A stretch of 64,000 nt of DNA from Pseudaeromonas aegiceratis. Its GTDB lineage: Bacteria > Pseudomonadota > Gammaproteobacteria > Enterobacterales > Aeromonadaceae. The translations under genes and the position numbers were made by a program. The notes below the pieces were generated by a model. The model did not search any database and was not told where the DNA came from. It worked only from the letters and a program-made list of their open reading frames with translations. Shown here in pieces: positions 1 to 8,393 of the stretch (the first letter of the stretch is position 1; the number at the start of each line of letters is the position of its first letter). Where the stretch lies: positions 1,240,001-1,304,000 of the forward strand of contig NZ_CP158016.1 in the NCBI RefSeq assembly GCF_046254905.1. The letters are read 5' to 3'.

Positions 1-142
1 GATGGACGAGCGCCAGCGACTCATCGCCGCGTTGGAGAAGTGTGGCTGGGTGCAGGCCAAGGCGGCGCGCCTGCTGGGCATGACGCCCCGGCAGATCGCC
101 TACCGGATCCAGACCATGAACATCAATATGCGCCGTATCTAG
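1..142 (+). CDS. nifA: NifA C-terminal end (partial)
   Basis: The first 142 bases encode only the C-terminal DNA-binding end of a sigma-54-dependent activator; the rest lies to the left of the window. The visible 46 residues form a Fis-type helix-turn-helix with the motif AAxLLGMTPRQIAYR, which is the form found in NifA of enteric-type diazotrophs rather than in NtrC. NifA binds TGT-N10-ACA sites upstream of nif operons and opens sigma-54 promoters. Such a site lies upstream of nifB in this window. A strong terminator follows 18 bases after the stop, so this is the end of its operon (probably nifLA). Confidence 0.85.
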   Translation, partial: MDERQRLIAALEKCGWVQAKAARLLGMTPRQIAYRIQTMNINMRRI

Positions 143-160
143 CATCCGGCGTGCATGAAA

Positions 161-190
161 AACGGAAGGCCTGGCCTTCCGTTTTTTTTT
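161..190 (+). terminator. Rho-independent terminator after nifA
   Basis: The inverted repeat AACGGAAGG / CCTTCCGTT is followed by a run of ten T residues. It ends the nifA transcript and also separates it from the convergent mscK gene. Confidence 0.9.
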
Positions 191-204
191 TACCGCTTGC
201 GTGC

Positions 205-3200
205 CTAGGGCAGCTGGCCCGAGGCCGGTGCGGCCGGCGGCGGGGTCTGGGGCTGGCCTTCCACCGCGCCGGCGACCGCCGCCCCCAGGGTGGCGGGGGC
301 GATCTGCAGCTCTTCGCCGGTGGGCAGGTTCTTGATGAACACATCCACCTGGTTGAAGGCGATCTCGATGCCATGCTCCTTGAACAGCTGGTCGATGCGG
401 CGATTCAGCTCGTCGATGGTGGGGTTGCGATCCCCCAGCTCCTGCACGTAGAAGCGCAGCTCATGATCCAGGGTGCTGGCGCCGAAGTTCAGGAAGTAGA
501 TGATGGGTTCGGGATCCTGCATCACCCGCTCGCTCTGCTGGGCGGCCTGCAGCAGCAGCTGACGGGTCAGCTCCAGATCTGAGCCGTAGGCCACGCCGAC
601 CCGTACTATCACCCGGGTGACGGTATCGGACAGGGACCAGTTGATCAGCCGTTCGGTGACGAAGGCCTTGTTGGGGATGATGATCTCCTTGCGGTCAAAG
701 TCGGTGACCGTGGTGGCCCGGATACGGATCTTGCTGACGGTGCCGGAGAACTCCCCGAGGGTGATGGTGTCGCCGATCCGCACCGGCCGTTCGAACAGTA
801 TGATGATGCCGGAGACGAAGTTGGCGAAGATCTCCTGCAGACCGAAGCCCAGCCCCACCGACAGGGCGGCCACCAGCCACTGCAGCTTGCTCCAGTCCAT
901 CCCCAAGGCCGACAGGCTGCCCAGCACGCCGATGGCGGTGATGACGTAGGAGAGCACCGTCTTCACCGTGTAGGCGGTGCCCTGAGCCAGCTGCAGCTTG
1001 GCGAGCACCAGCACCTCCAGCAGACCGGGCAGGTTACGGGTCATGATGATGGCCACTCCCGCCAGGGTCAGGGCCTTGAGCAAGTCCAGCAGGCTGACGG
1101 GCTGCAGCACTGTGCTGCCGTCCAGGGTGACGCTTTGGTGCCACAGGGGCACCTTGTCCAGGTAGGTGAGGATGGCCACCAGATCGGACCAGAACAGGTA
1201 GAGGGCCATGCCGAACAGCACGAACAGGGTCAGGTTCAGCAGGCGGATGGACTGCTGGCTGATGAGCTCCAGCGACATGGGCGGCTCTTCCACCGCCTCG
1301 CCACCGTCGGCGTCTTCCTGCTGCTTCTGCTGCTGGCGCCGATTCAGGGCCCGGCGATAGGCCAGGCGGCGGGCCGCCAGGGCCAGGCTGCGCAGGCCGG
1401 TCTGGTAGACGATGGCCCACAGGGCCAGCAGGTAGAAGCTGTTGATTAAGCGGGCGGTGAGCTCCAACGCCGTGTAGTAGTAGCCGGTGACGGTGAGGCC
1501 GATCAGACACAGGGGCACCAGGGCGAACAGCAGGCTCCAGCCCACCAGCAGCAGGTTCTGGCCGGTGGCGCCACTACGCTTGCCCAGAGGGAGCAGCTGG
1601 TAGCTGATGATAAGCAGCATCACCAGGGTAATGCTGCGGCCCAGCACGTCACTGGCCAGGGTGGAGGGGTCCAGCTGGCCTATGCTGGCGATGACGATGA
1701 GGGGCAGCAGGGTGCGCCACAACCGGCGGATGATCTGGTGCCGGTTGGCCACCTTCTGTGGATTGCCGCCGAAGTGGCTGATGGCCAGGCCATCGGGGCG
1801 GGTGATGCGCAGCAGCAGACCGAAGGCCAGGTAGGCCACCGCCATCTGTAACCCCAGGCGCAGGATCAGCTTGGGCTCGGCCAGACCGCAGTGGGCGGTG
1901 AGCAGCCCCAGCACCAGGATCAGCAGGCCGGCGGGCAGGATACGCAACAGGGTCAGCAGCAGGGCCAGGGGGGTGTGCAGGTGGCTGTCCCGCAACAGGT
2001 GGCCCACCTCCTTGTTGAGCTTGCCCAGCTTGGTGGTCAGGCGGTTGCGGTGCCAGCGCAGCAGCCCGGCCAGCAGCAGCAGGGGCAGGCCGAGCAGCCA
2101 GTAGGCTAGCCCCTGATTCCACCAGCTGGCCGGGCTGATCTTGCTGCCCAGCTCCAGCAGCTGCGACAGCATGGCCGCCGGCCAGCCCTTGACCCAATTC
2201 CAGTCCAGCGGCTTGTTGCTGGTCACCCAGAAGATCTGCTGTTGCAGGGTGAACTTGAGGGTCTCGTTGATCTGGGTCAGCTGGTGCTGGTTCTGCTGCA
2301 GGTTGATGGCCAGGCTCAGCTCATTGCCCACCTGGCGGTTGAGTTGCTCCAGCATGCTGGTACGTGCCTCCAGCAACTGGCTCATCACCTGGCGCAGGGC
2401 GGGGCTCAGCTCGGGGTCGCTCTGGGCCAGCTGTTCATCCAGGTAGCGGTCGGGCTGATAGAGGCGATCGCGCTGCTGGTTGATGTCAAACTGCTCCAGG
2501 CGCAGGTCGGCGATCTGTTCATCCAGGTTGTTGCTGATGTTGGGATCGATGAGCATCTGCCGCTGCTGGTAGATGATGCGCGACAGCAGCAGGCTGCCTT
2601 GCAGTATGGCGATCTGCTCGTTGATGGTGTGTTCGGTCTGGGTTACCCGCTCCAGCCAGCCCTTGACCTTGACGTTTTCCTCGGTGAGCCGCTGTATCTC
2701 CTCGGTGGAGGCGATGAGCTGACGGCTGAGCTGGACGTTGAGCTGGCGCTCCCTGCGGTACAGGGGATCCTGCGCCACCTGGCTGGCCAGCTCGGGCTCC
2801 AGCTGATCCAGTGCCTGGGTGCCCAGGGCCAGCCGCTTGTTGTTGATCTGCTGCTGGATGACCTGGGCCTGCAGGCCGGCGCGGCTCAGCTGCAGGTTCA
2901 GCAGTGCCACCTGCTTGGTGACCAGCTCCAGCATGGCGGTGCGGTTATCCAACTCCTGCTCGCGGGATTTTTGCTGCAACTCCAGCAGGGTGAGTTCGCT
3001 GCTGGCCCGCTGGCGTGCCGATGAATTGTTCTCCTTGCCGTCGCTGGGGCCACCCAGCTGATTGCGCAGCGCCTGGTTGCGCTGGTTGATGCGGCTCAGC
3101 TCCGCCATGGTGCGCTCGGGCAGGCCCTGCAGCGACACCAGCACGGCATTGGCATCGCTCAGCTGTTGCTGGGTGGTCTGCATCTGCTGGTGCAGCTTGT

Positions 3201-3567
3201 CCTGCTCGGTCTCCAGCCCGGTCAGGCTGTAGGTGGCGTACTGGCTGGCCAGGGCATCGGCGGCGGGCTCCGGCCCCAGGCGCTTGATCTGCCGCTCCAG
3301 TTCCCGGAGTTTGCTGGGCTGGCTGCTCAGGTTGCTCTGTTGCTGCTTAAGCTTGGCCTGCTCCTTGTCGATGGCATCCAGGTTGGCCAGCAGGGCCTTG
3401 AGATCATCCTGTTCTTTTTGCTGGCTGACGGTGAGATTTTCTTCCTTGGCCAGACTATCCAGGGCGGCTTGCACCGTGCTGGCGGAGGGCAGGCTGGCGG
3501 CGGCCAGCAGACCGGGCAGCAGCAGGCAGACACAAAGCAGGGCGCGAAGTAAGCGAGAGAGCATCAT
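205..3567 (-). CDS. mscK: MscK/KefA-type mechanosensitive channel
   Basis: This 1120-residue inner-membrane protein has the length of E. coli MscK. It begins with a signal peptide (about residues 1-23), followed by a long glutamine-rich coiled-coil periplasmic region (about 25-480), many membrane segments (about 490-870), and a C-terminal MscS channel domain. The pore helix and beta domain start around residue 900 (GLQEIFANFVSG, then PVRIGDTITLGEFSGTVSKI). The family opens a potassium-regulated channel when membrane tension rises and so protects cells from hypo-osmotic shock. The last 35 residues are a proline/alanine-rich tail. It lies between nifA and nifB but has no functional link to them that I can see. 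The ATG has no strong ribosome site. Confidence 0.9.
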   Translation of the reverse strand: MMLSRLLRALLCVCLLLPGLLAAASLPSASTVQAALDSLAKEENLTVSQQKEQDDLKALLANLDAIDKEQAKLKQQQSNLSSQPSKLRELERQIKRLGPEPAADALASQYATYSLTGLETEQDKLHQQMQTTQQQLSDANAVLVSLQGLPERTMAELSRINQRNQALRNQLGGPSDGKENNSSARQRASSELTLLELQQKSREQELDNRTAMLELVTKQVALLNLQLSRAGLQAQVIQQQINNKRLALGTQALDQLEPELASQVAQDPLYRRERQLNVQLSRQLIASTEEIQRLTEENVKVKGWLERVTQTEHTINEQIAILQGSLLLSRIIYQQRQMLIDPNISNNLDEQIADLRLEQFDINQQRDRLYQPDRYLDEQLAQSDPELSPALRQVMSQLLEARTSMLEQLNRQVGNELSLAINLQQNQHQLTQINETLKFTLQQQIFWVTSNKPLDWNWVKGWPAAMLSQLLELGSKISPASWWNQGLAYWLLGLPLLLLAGLLRWHRNRLTTKLGKLNKEVGHLLRDSHLHTPLALLLTLLRILPAGLLILVLGLLTAHCGLAEPKLILRLGLQMAVAYLAFGLLLRITRPDGLAISHFGGNPQKVANRHQIIRRLWRTLLPLIVIASIGQLDPSTLASDVLGRSITLVMLLIISYQLLPLGKRSGATGQNLLLVGWSLLFALVPLCLIGLTVTGYYYTALELTARLINSFYLLALWAIVYQTGLRSLALAARRLAYRRALNRRQQQKQQEDADGGEAVEEPPMSLELISQQSIRLLNLTLFVLFGMALYLFWSDLVAILTYLDKVPLWHQSVTLDGSTVLQPVSLLDLLKALTLAGVAIIMTRNLPGLLEVLVLAKLQLAQGTAYTVKTVLSYVITAIGVLGSLSALGMDWSKLQWLVAALSVGLGFGLQEIFANFVSGIIILFERPVRIGDTITLGEFSGTVSKIRIRATTVTDFDRKEIIIPNKAFVTERLINWSLSDTVTRVIVRVGVAYGSDLELTRQLLLQAAQQSERVMQDPEPIIYFLNFGASTLDHELRFYVQELGDRNPTIDELNRRIDQLFKEHGIEIAFNQVDVFIKNLPTGEELQIAPATLGAAVAGAVEGQPQTPPPAAPASGQLP

Positions 3568-3697
3568 AGGGTGTGGACTGTCGTGTGATCCGAAATGACG
3601 GCGTGGCAGAAGTGTATCACGACCCGTGAGTCAGGGGAGGGGGCGACAGGGTGGGGATGCCACGGATTTGCCGATCCCGCGGCGGTTTGACCGAGAT

Positions 3698-3724
3698 AAA
3701 AAAACGGCGCCGATAGGCGCCGTC
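3698..3724 (-). terminator. Rho-independent terminator after pykF
   Basis: On the minus strand the 8-bp arms ACGGCGCC and GGCGCCGT close a four-base loop and are followed by seven T residues, just after the pykF stop codon. Confidence 0.9.
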
Positions 3725-3743
3725 TTGTGTCTCTGAACCCGGC

Positions 3744-5156
3744 TTACAGCACGTGTACGGAGGAGGTGTTGGTGGTGCCGCTGGGAACCAGGGCGCCGGA
3801 AACCATCACCACGGTATCACCCTTCTGGGCCAGACCGGATTGCAGGGCCAGTTCCTTGCCGCTGCGGTAGAAATCGTCGGTGGAGGCGATTTCTTCAACC
3901 AGCATGGGCACCACACCCTTGGACAGCAGCAGTTGCTGAGCAGTCTTGGGGTTAGTGGTCAGGGCCAGGATGGTCGCCTTGGGGAAGTACTTGCGCACGG
4001 CCTTGGCAGACTTACCGCCCTGGGTGGCAACGACTACCAGCGGAGCGGACAGCTTCTCGGCGGTCTCTACGGCACCCTTACACACGGCTTCGGTGATGCG
4101 CAGCTTGACGCTGTCGTTGGCGGCAGACAGGTTGCTGGGCATGACGGAGTCGGTACGGTCGCAGATGGTGGCCATGACGGTCACGGCTTGCAGCGGGTAC
4201 TTACCCTTGGCGGATTCGCCAGACAGCATGACGGCATCGGTACCGTCCAGGATGGCGTTGGCCACGTCGCCGGCTTCGGCGCGGGTCGGACGCGGGTTCT
4301 TGATCATGGAGTCCAACATCTGGGTGGCGGTGATGACCACCTTGCGGGCCTTGTTGCACTTCTGGATCATCATCTTCTGGGCGAAGATAACTTCCTGTAC
4401 CGGGATTTCCACACCCAGGTCGCCACGGGCAACCATGATGCCGTCAGACACTTCCAGGATTTCGTCGAAGTTGTCCAGGCCTTCCTGGTTTTCGATCTTG
4501 GAGATGATCTGGATGTTCTGACCGCCGTGGGCGTTCAGGTGCTCACGCATGGACAGCACGTCTTCCTTCTTACGGATGAAGGAGGCGGCGATGAAGTCAA
4601 CGCCTTGCTCGCAACCGAAGATCAGGTCCTTCTTGTCCTTCTCGGCCAGGGCCGGCAGCTGGGTCTTGACGTTGGGCAGGTTGACGCCCTTGTTTTCACC
4701 CAGGGCGCCGTTGTTCAGCACCTTACAGATGACCTCACGTTCGGTCACTTCGATGACTTCCATGCCGATCAGACCATCGTCCACCAGCACGGTGTTACCA
4801 ACCTTCAGGTCAGCGGCGAAGCCAGGATAGGTCACGGCCACGCGGTCCTTGTTACCTACTACGGTTTGGTCGGTGGTGAAGGTAAAGTTCTGACCGGCAA
4901 CCAGATCCACGTCGTTGCCACCTTCGAGCTTGATGGTACGGATTTCCGGACCCTTGGTGTCCAGCAGGATGGCGGCGCGCTTGCCAGTTTCGGCACAGAT
5001 GGCACGCAGGTTCTTGATGCGGTTGCCGTGCTCTTCGAAGTCACCGTGGGAGAAGTTCAGACGCATGACGTTCATGCCAGCATCCAGCAGCTTAGCCAGC
5101 ATTTCCTTGGATTCGGATTTCGGCCCGATGGTACAAACGATTTTGGTCTTTTTCAT
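3744..5156 (-). CDS. pykF: Pyruvate kinase I
   Basis: This 470-residue enzyme converts phosphoenolpyruvate and ADP to pyruvate and ATP at the end of glycolysis. It starts MKKTKIVCTIGP, as PykF-type enzymes do. It carries the active-site stretch IISKIENQEG (about residue 217), the signature ARGDLGVEIP, and TATQMLDSMI with the magnesium- and substrate-binding residues. The length and these motifs fit the fructose-bisphosphate-activated PykF form (470 residues in E. coli) rather than PykA. It is a single-gene unit with its own terminator. A TATAAT -10 element lies about 57 bases upstream of the ATG on the minus strand. Confidence 0.95.
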   Translation of the reverse strand: MKKTKIVCTIGPKSESKEMLAKLLDAGMNVMRLNFSHGDFEEHGNRIKNLRAICAETGKRAAILLDTKGPEIRTIKLEGGNDVDLVAGQNFTFTTDQTVVGNKDRVAVTYPGFAADLKVGNTVLVDDGLIGMEVIEVTEREVICKVLNNGALGENKGVNLPNVKTQLPALAEKDKKDLIFGCEQGVDFIAASFIRKKEDVLSMREHLNAHGGQNIQIISKIENQEGLDNFDEILEVSDGIMVARGDLGVEIPVQEVIFAQKMMIQKCNKARKVVITATQMLDSMIKNPRPTRAEAGDVANAILDGTDAVMLSGESAKGKYPLQAVTVMATICDRTDSVMPSNLSAANDSVKLRITEAVCKGAVETAEKLSAPLVVVATQGGKSAKAVRKYFPKATILALTTNPKTAQQLLLSKGVVPMLVEEIASTDDFYRSGKELALQSGLAQKGDTVVMVSGALVPSGTTNTSSVHVL

Positions 5157-5212
5157 GGACTAAGGTCTCCAAATGAGAAACAAGATTTATGCAAAACTGT
5201 AAGCTGGGGCGC

Positions 5213-5218
5213 ATTATA
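5213..5218 (-). promoter_or_regulatory. Probable pykF -10 element
   Basis: On the minus strand a perfect TATAAT lies 57 bases upstream of the pykF start, within an AT-rich stretch. No good -35 hexamer is visible, so an activator or extended contacts may be needed. Confidence 0.5.
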
Positions 5219-5464
5219 CAGAGATTGTTTGAAATTGATCACCGTGGAAATCAGTTTCACGGTTTTATTTTTAAGATTCTTTGAAACATTCCATTACGGG
5301 GCGTTTACTTTACGTTACTGGCACATTCCCGTAACTTCCAGGCAACCTTTTCCTTCCCTGCCGGCCTTTTTCATCGCCGCTGCCAATGTTCTCGTCGGTG
5401 ATGGATGCCTGCGCTTGCCGCCAATCCCCGCCCCATTCATCACCTGGAGCCTTGGGTGGCAATG

Positions 5465-5480
5465 TGTGGGGTTTGTCACA
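5465..5480. promoter_or_regulatory. NifA upstream activator sequence
   Basis: The sequence TGT-GGGGTTTGTC-ACA matches the NifA consensus TGT-N4-T-N5-ACA at every defined position. It lies about 110 bases upstream of the sigma-54 promoter of nifB, a normal distance for enhancer-type activation through DNA looping. An AT-rich stretch between the two (about 5529-5565) could hold an IHF site, but I see no match to the IHF consensus. Confidence 0.8.
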
Positions 5481-5575
5481 TTGTTGAGGGGCTTGTCTGA
5501 CACTTAGTCGTGTCATGAGGGACGCTTAACATCTAATTATCTGAAATTAAAAAGAATAAATCATCGCTTCATCGC

Positions 5576-5592
5576 TGGTTTGACTCTTGCAC
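5576..5592 (+). promoter_or_regulatory. Sigma-54 (-24/-12) promoter of nifBQ
   Basis: CTGG and TTGCA are placed so that GG (5577-5578) and GC (5589-5590) are exactly ten bases apart, as required by RpoN. The fit to TGGCAC-N5-TTGC is incomplete in the -24 half, which is typical of promoters fully dependent on an activator. With the NifA site upstream this marks nifBQ as a NifA/RpoN-controlled operon. Confidence 0.8.
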
Positions 5593-5632
5593 TAGCCAGT
5601 CATCGACCCTAAGGGATTATGGCGGAGTCAGC

Positions 5633-7057
5633 ATGAAGGCATCTACTGGTATCAATCAAGGCAGCGGCTGCGGTGGCAGCGGCAACAAGAGCGGGTGCGG
5701 TTCCTCCGCCAGCTCCACCCAGTTCACCCGGGCCCAGGCCGACAAGGTGGCTCAGCATCCTTGCTACTCTCCCGGTGCGCACCACAGATATGCCCGCATG
5801 CACCTGGCGGTGGCCCCGGCCTGCAACGTGCAGTGCAACTATTGCAACCGCAAGTTCGACTGTGCCAACGAGTCCCGCCCCGGTGTGGTGTCCGAGCTGA
5901 TCTCCCCCCAGGAGGCCATTCGTAAGGCCAAGGCGGTGGCGGCGGCGATCCCCCAACTGTCGGTGATTGGCATCGCCGGGCCCGGCGATCCCCTGGCCAA
6001 TCTGGGTCGCACCTTCAATACCCTGGAGGGGCTGCGCAGCCAGTTGCCGGACGTGAAGCTGTGTGTCTCCACCAATGGCCTCATGCTGCCCCAGTCGGTG
6101 GATCAGTTGGTGGAGCTGGGGGTGGACCATGTCACCGTGACCTTGAATGCCATCGATGCCCGGGTGTCGGAGCAGATCTACGCCTGGGTGGATTATGACG
6201 GCGAGCGCTACTACGGCAAAGAAGGGGCCCAGCTGCTCATCGACCAGCAGCTTGAAGGCATCAGCAAGCTGATTGAGCGTGGGGTGCTGGTGAAGATCAA
6301 TTCGGTGTTGATCCCCGGCATCAACGATGTGCATCTGCTGGAGGTCAGCGAGGCCGTGCGTCAGGCCGGCGCCTTCTTGCACAACATCATGCCGCTGATT
6401 TCCAAGCCGGAACACGGTACCCACTTCGGCCTGACCGGCCAGCGGGAACCGCTGGATTATGAGCTGGCGCAGATCCGCGAGCTGTGCGGTGCCCACATGC
6501 CCCAGATGGCCCACTGTCAGCAGTGTCGTGCCGATGCGGTGGGCATGCTGGGGGAGGACCGCAGCCAGGAGTTCAACCTGGAGCAGCTGCCGGAGCACGC
6601 CGAGCCCTACCAGACCACCATGCAGCGCCGTACCCTGCTGCAGGCGGCCATCGCCAGTCAGGGTGCCTCGGAAGAGGAGGGGGCCAAGCTGGTGGCAGTG
6701 GCCAGCGAGAGCGGCAACCTGGTGGACCTGCACTTCGGCCACGCCAAGCGCTTTCATATCTATAGCGTCAGCTCCGAGGGCGTGGCCCGGGTCGGCGAGC
6801 GCTTGACGCCGGTTTACTGCCAGGGCCCCACCGACTGTGATGATGGTGAGGATCGTTTCGCTCAGCTGCTGCCGTTGCTGGAGGACATGGATGCCGTGTT
6901 CTGTGCCCGCCTGGGGCTGGAGCCTTGGCAGAAGCTGGAGCAGGTCGGCATTCAGCCAGTGGTGGAATATGCCTGGCAACCGGTGCATGAAGCCCTGGCG
7001 CAGTGGTGGCAACAGTTGCCCAAGGCCACGGAAACCCGGCGTCGCGGGGTGGCCTGA
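5633..7057 (+). CDS. nifB: NifB, radical-SAM FeMo-cofactor precursor synthase
   Basis: This 474-residue protein makes NifB-co, the iron-sulfur-carbide core of the nitrogenase cofactor. The N-terminus is rich in Gly, Ser and Cys. The radical-SAM cluster motif is C64-x3-C68-x2-C71 (ACNVQCNYC), followed by SAM-domain motifs such as GIAGPGDPLAN. The C-terminal 120 residues (from about 345, AVASESGNLVDLHFGHAKRF) form the NifX/NafY-like dinitrogenase-iron-molybdenum domain, so this is the two-domain NifB. It follows a NifA/sigma-54 promoter and overlaps nifQ by one base (TGATG). Its presence implies a nitrogenase cluster nearby, outside the window. Confidence 0.96.
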   Translation: MKASTGINQGSGCGGSGNKSGCGSSASSTQFTRAQADKVAQHPCYSPGAHHRYARMHLAVAPACNVQCNYCNRKFDCANESRPGVVSELISPQEAIRKAKAVAAAIPQLSVIGIAGPGDPLANLGRTFNTLEGLRSQLPDVKLCVSTNGLMLPQSVDQLVELGVDHVTVTLNAIDARVSEQIYAWVDYDGERYYGKEGAQLLIDQQLEGISKLIERGVLVKINSVLIPGINDVHLLEVSEAVRQAGAFLHNIMPLISKPEHGTHFGLTGQREPLDYELAQIRELCGAHMPQMAHCQQCRADAVGMLGEDRSQEFNLEQLPEHAEPYQTTMQRRTLLQAAIASQGASEEEGAKLVAVASESGNLVDLHFGHAKRFHIYSVSSEGVARVGERLTPVYCQGPTDCDDGEDRFAQLLPLLEDMDAVFCARLGLEPWQKLEQVGIQPVVEYAWQPVHEALAQWWQQLPKATETRRRGVA

Positions 7058-7572
7058 TGGAGCAAGCCAGGGAGGCGTCGTACTGGCTCCATCATCTGCT
7101 GCAGGCCTTTGTGGCCGGCCGGGCAGCGCTGCCCTTGTATATGGGGTTGGATGCCGAGCCCTTTAGCCGTCTGCTGGCCTCGGATCCGGCGTTGGCATCC
7201 TGGCAACCGACGGGGCCCCAGCATGCCGCCATGCAGCTGCGGGCCGAGCTGCTGGCCATGCGCCAAGAGGAATGCCAACAGATCCGTGACTTGCTGCTGG
7301 CCCATGCCGTCGCCGGTGCCGCGCCCCTGGCCGACATCCTGGCCGCCGCCGCCCTGGGTTTTAATCACCTGTGGGAGGATCTGGGGTTGGCCAGCCGGCC
7401 GGATCTGCGCTGTCTGATGACAGACTGCTTTCCCAGCCTGGAGCGGCTCAATGCCCAGCAGATGCGCTGGAAGAAGTTTTTCTATCGTCAGCTGTGTCAG
7501 GCGGGAGGCGAGTATGTCTGCCGAGCTCCCAGCTGTGATGAGTGCCCCGAGCGGGCCGCCTGTTTTGAATAA
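7057..7572 (+). CDS. nifQ: NifQ, molybdenum donor for FeMo-cofactor
   Basis: NifQ supplies molybdenum to the NifEN/NifH complex during FeMo-cofactor assembly. The 171-residue protein ends with the family's cysteine motif C-x4-C-x2-C-x5-C (CRAPSCDECPERAAC), which binds an iron-sulfur or Mo-Fe-S cluster, preceded by RWKKFFYRQLC. I chose the ATG at 7057, which overlaps the nifB stop, because it begins the conserved region and shows translational coupling; an in-frame ATG 54 bases upstream lies inside nifB. NifQ is needed mainly at low molybdate. Confidence 0.92.
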   Translation: MEQAREASYWLHHLLQAFVAGRAALPLYMGLDAEPFSRLLASDPALASWQPTGPQHAAMQLRAELLAMRQEECQQIRDLLLAHAVAGAAPLADILAAAALGFNHLWEDLGLASRPDLRCLMTDCFPSLERLNAQQMRWKKFFYRQLCQAGGEYVCRAPSCDECPERAACFE

Positions 7573-7618
7573 CTCCCAGCGACTAACCTTAGGCTGAACC
7601 CTTCACCCGGTCCGCGCT

Positions 7619-7907
7619 ATGCCGTCTCGCCTGCTGCCTTGCCGCCCCTTGTGCCTGTTGCTCTTTGATATCGATCATTTCAGGCGGATCAATGACCGGC
7701 AGGGCCATCCTGCGGGGGATCAGGTACTCATCACGTTGACGTGATGGGTTGGCGGCGCTGGCCTTCACCCACTCGATCCGCCTGACGGTCAGCATGGGGT
7801 TGGCGCAGCTGCGGCCCGGCGAGACGGGGGACAGCCTGATCGGCCGAGCGGATCAATACCTCTACGAGGCCAAGCACAGTCGCAATTGCAGCATCAGCCA
7901 CCCCTGA
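7619..7907 (+). pseudogene. Remnant of a GGDEF diguanylate cyclase
   Basis: The first 41 codons (7619-7744) encode LLLFDIDHFRRINDRQGHPAGDQVL, the start of a GGDEF domain, and then hit a stop. In another frame, about 7746-7907 encodes the end of the domain: LTVSMGLAQLRPGE, then ADQYLYEAKHSRN. The middle, including the GG(D/E)EF catalytic loop, is missing, as is any sensory N-terminus. This is therefore a gene that lost its core by internal deletion plus frame change and cannot make c-di-GMP. It lies just after nifQ. Confidence 0.8.
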
Positions 7908-7913
7908 GGGGGC

Positions 7914-8393
7914 TCATGCCGTGACGCTCAGGGCGCCGCTGATGATGGCCGCCCCCTTGCAAAACGGCAGCAGCCACTCATCCAGATCCAGCTTGTGGCC
8001 TTTCTTGTGGCCCTGGCGCCGCGCCTCCAGCAGGAAAATCTCATAGGCCTCGCAATACTGCTGCCAGATGTCCTGACGGAAGTAGTGGGTGTAGAGGGCC
8101 ACGGCACACAGACCGGCGGCCTTGGTGGCCTGCAGCAGGGTGTTGAAGTCCTCCGCTTCGTCGATAAAGGTCCACTGGACCCCATCGGGGTGATCCCGGG
8201 TGATGAAGAAGGCATCGTCGGCGATCTGCACGGCGGCCAACGCCTTGGCGTCGTCGCCGGCGCCGGTGCGGCGCATCTGCTGGGCCAGCTCGGTGAAGCG
8301 CTGGCCAAACAGGGCATTGACCTGACGGGCATCCTCGGCGCTGGCACCGTATTTTTCATAGAGACTGGCGAGGGCGGGTTTGAACGCAAACAT
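7914..8393 (-). CDS. Hypothetical protein next to nifQ
   Basis: I do not recognise this 159-residue protein. It is preceded by a good ribosome site (AGGAA, seven bases before ATG), which supports real translation. It is soluble, mostly helical and without signal peptide or membrane segment. Aromatic-rich central motifs (VQWTFIDEAEDFNTLL, ALYTHYFRQDIWQQY) precede a basic patch (ARRQGHKKGHK). It stands alone, facing the nif operon, with decayed genes on both sides. A nitrogen-fixation role is possible only by proximity. Confidence 0.65.
   Translation of the reverse strand: MFAFKPALASLYEKYGASAEDARQVNALFGQRFTELAQQMRRTGAGDDAKALAAVQIADDAFFITRDHPDGVQWTFIDEAEDFNTLLQATKAAGLCAVALYTHYFRQDIWQQYCEAYEIFLLEARRQGHKKGHKLDLDEWLLPFCKGAAIISGALSVTA

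Noticed and set aside
5230..5262. Cra (FruR) operator before pykF
   Set aside because: TGAAACTGATTT on the minus strand matches the Cra consensus only in part; not enough to report as a site.
3753..5507. Long open frame opposite pykF
   Set aside because: It mirrors the codon pattern of pykF, a clear glycolytic gene on the other strand, and its Gly/His/Val-rich translation matches no protein type.
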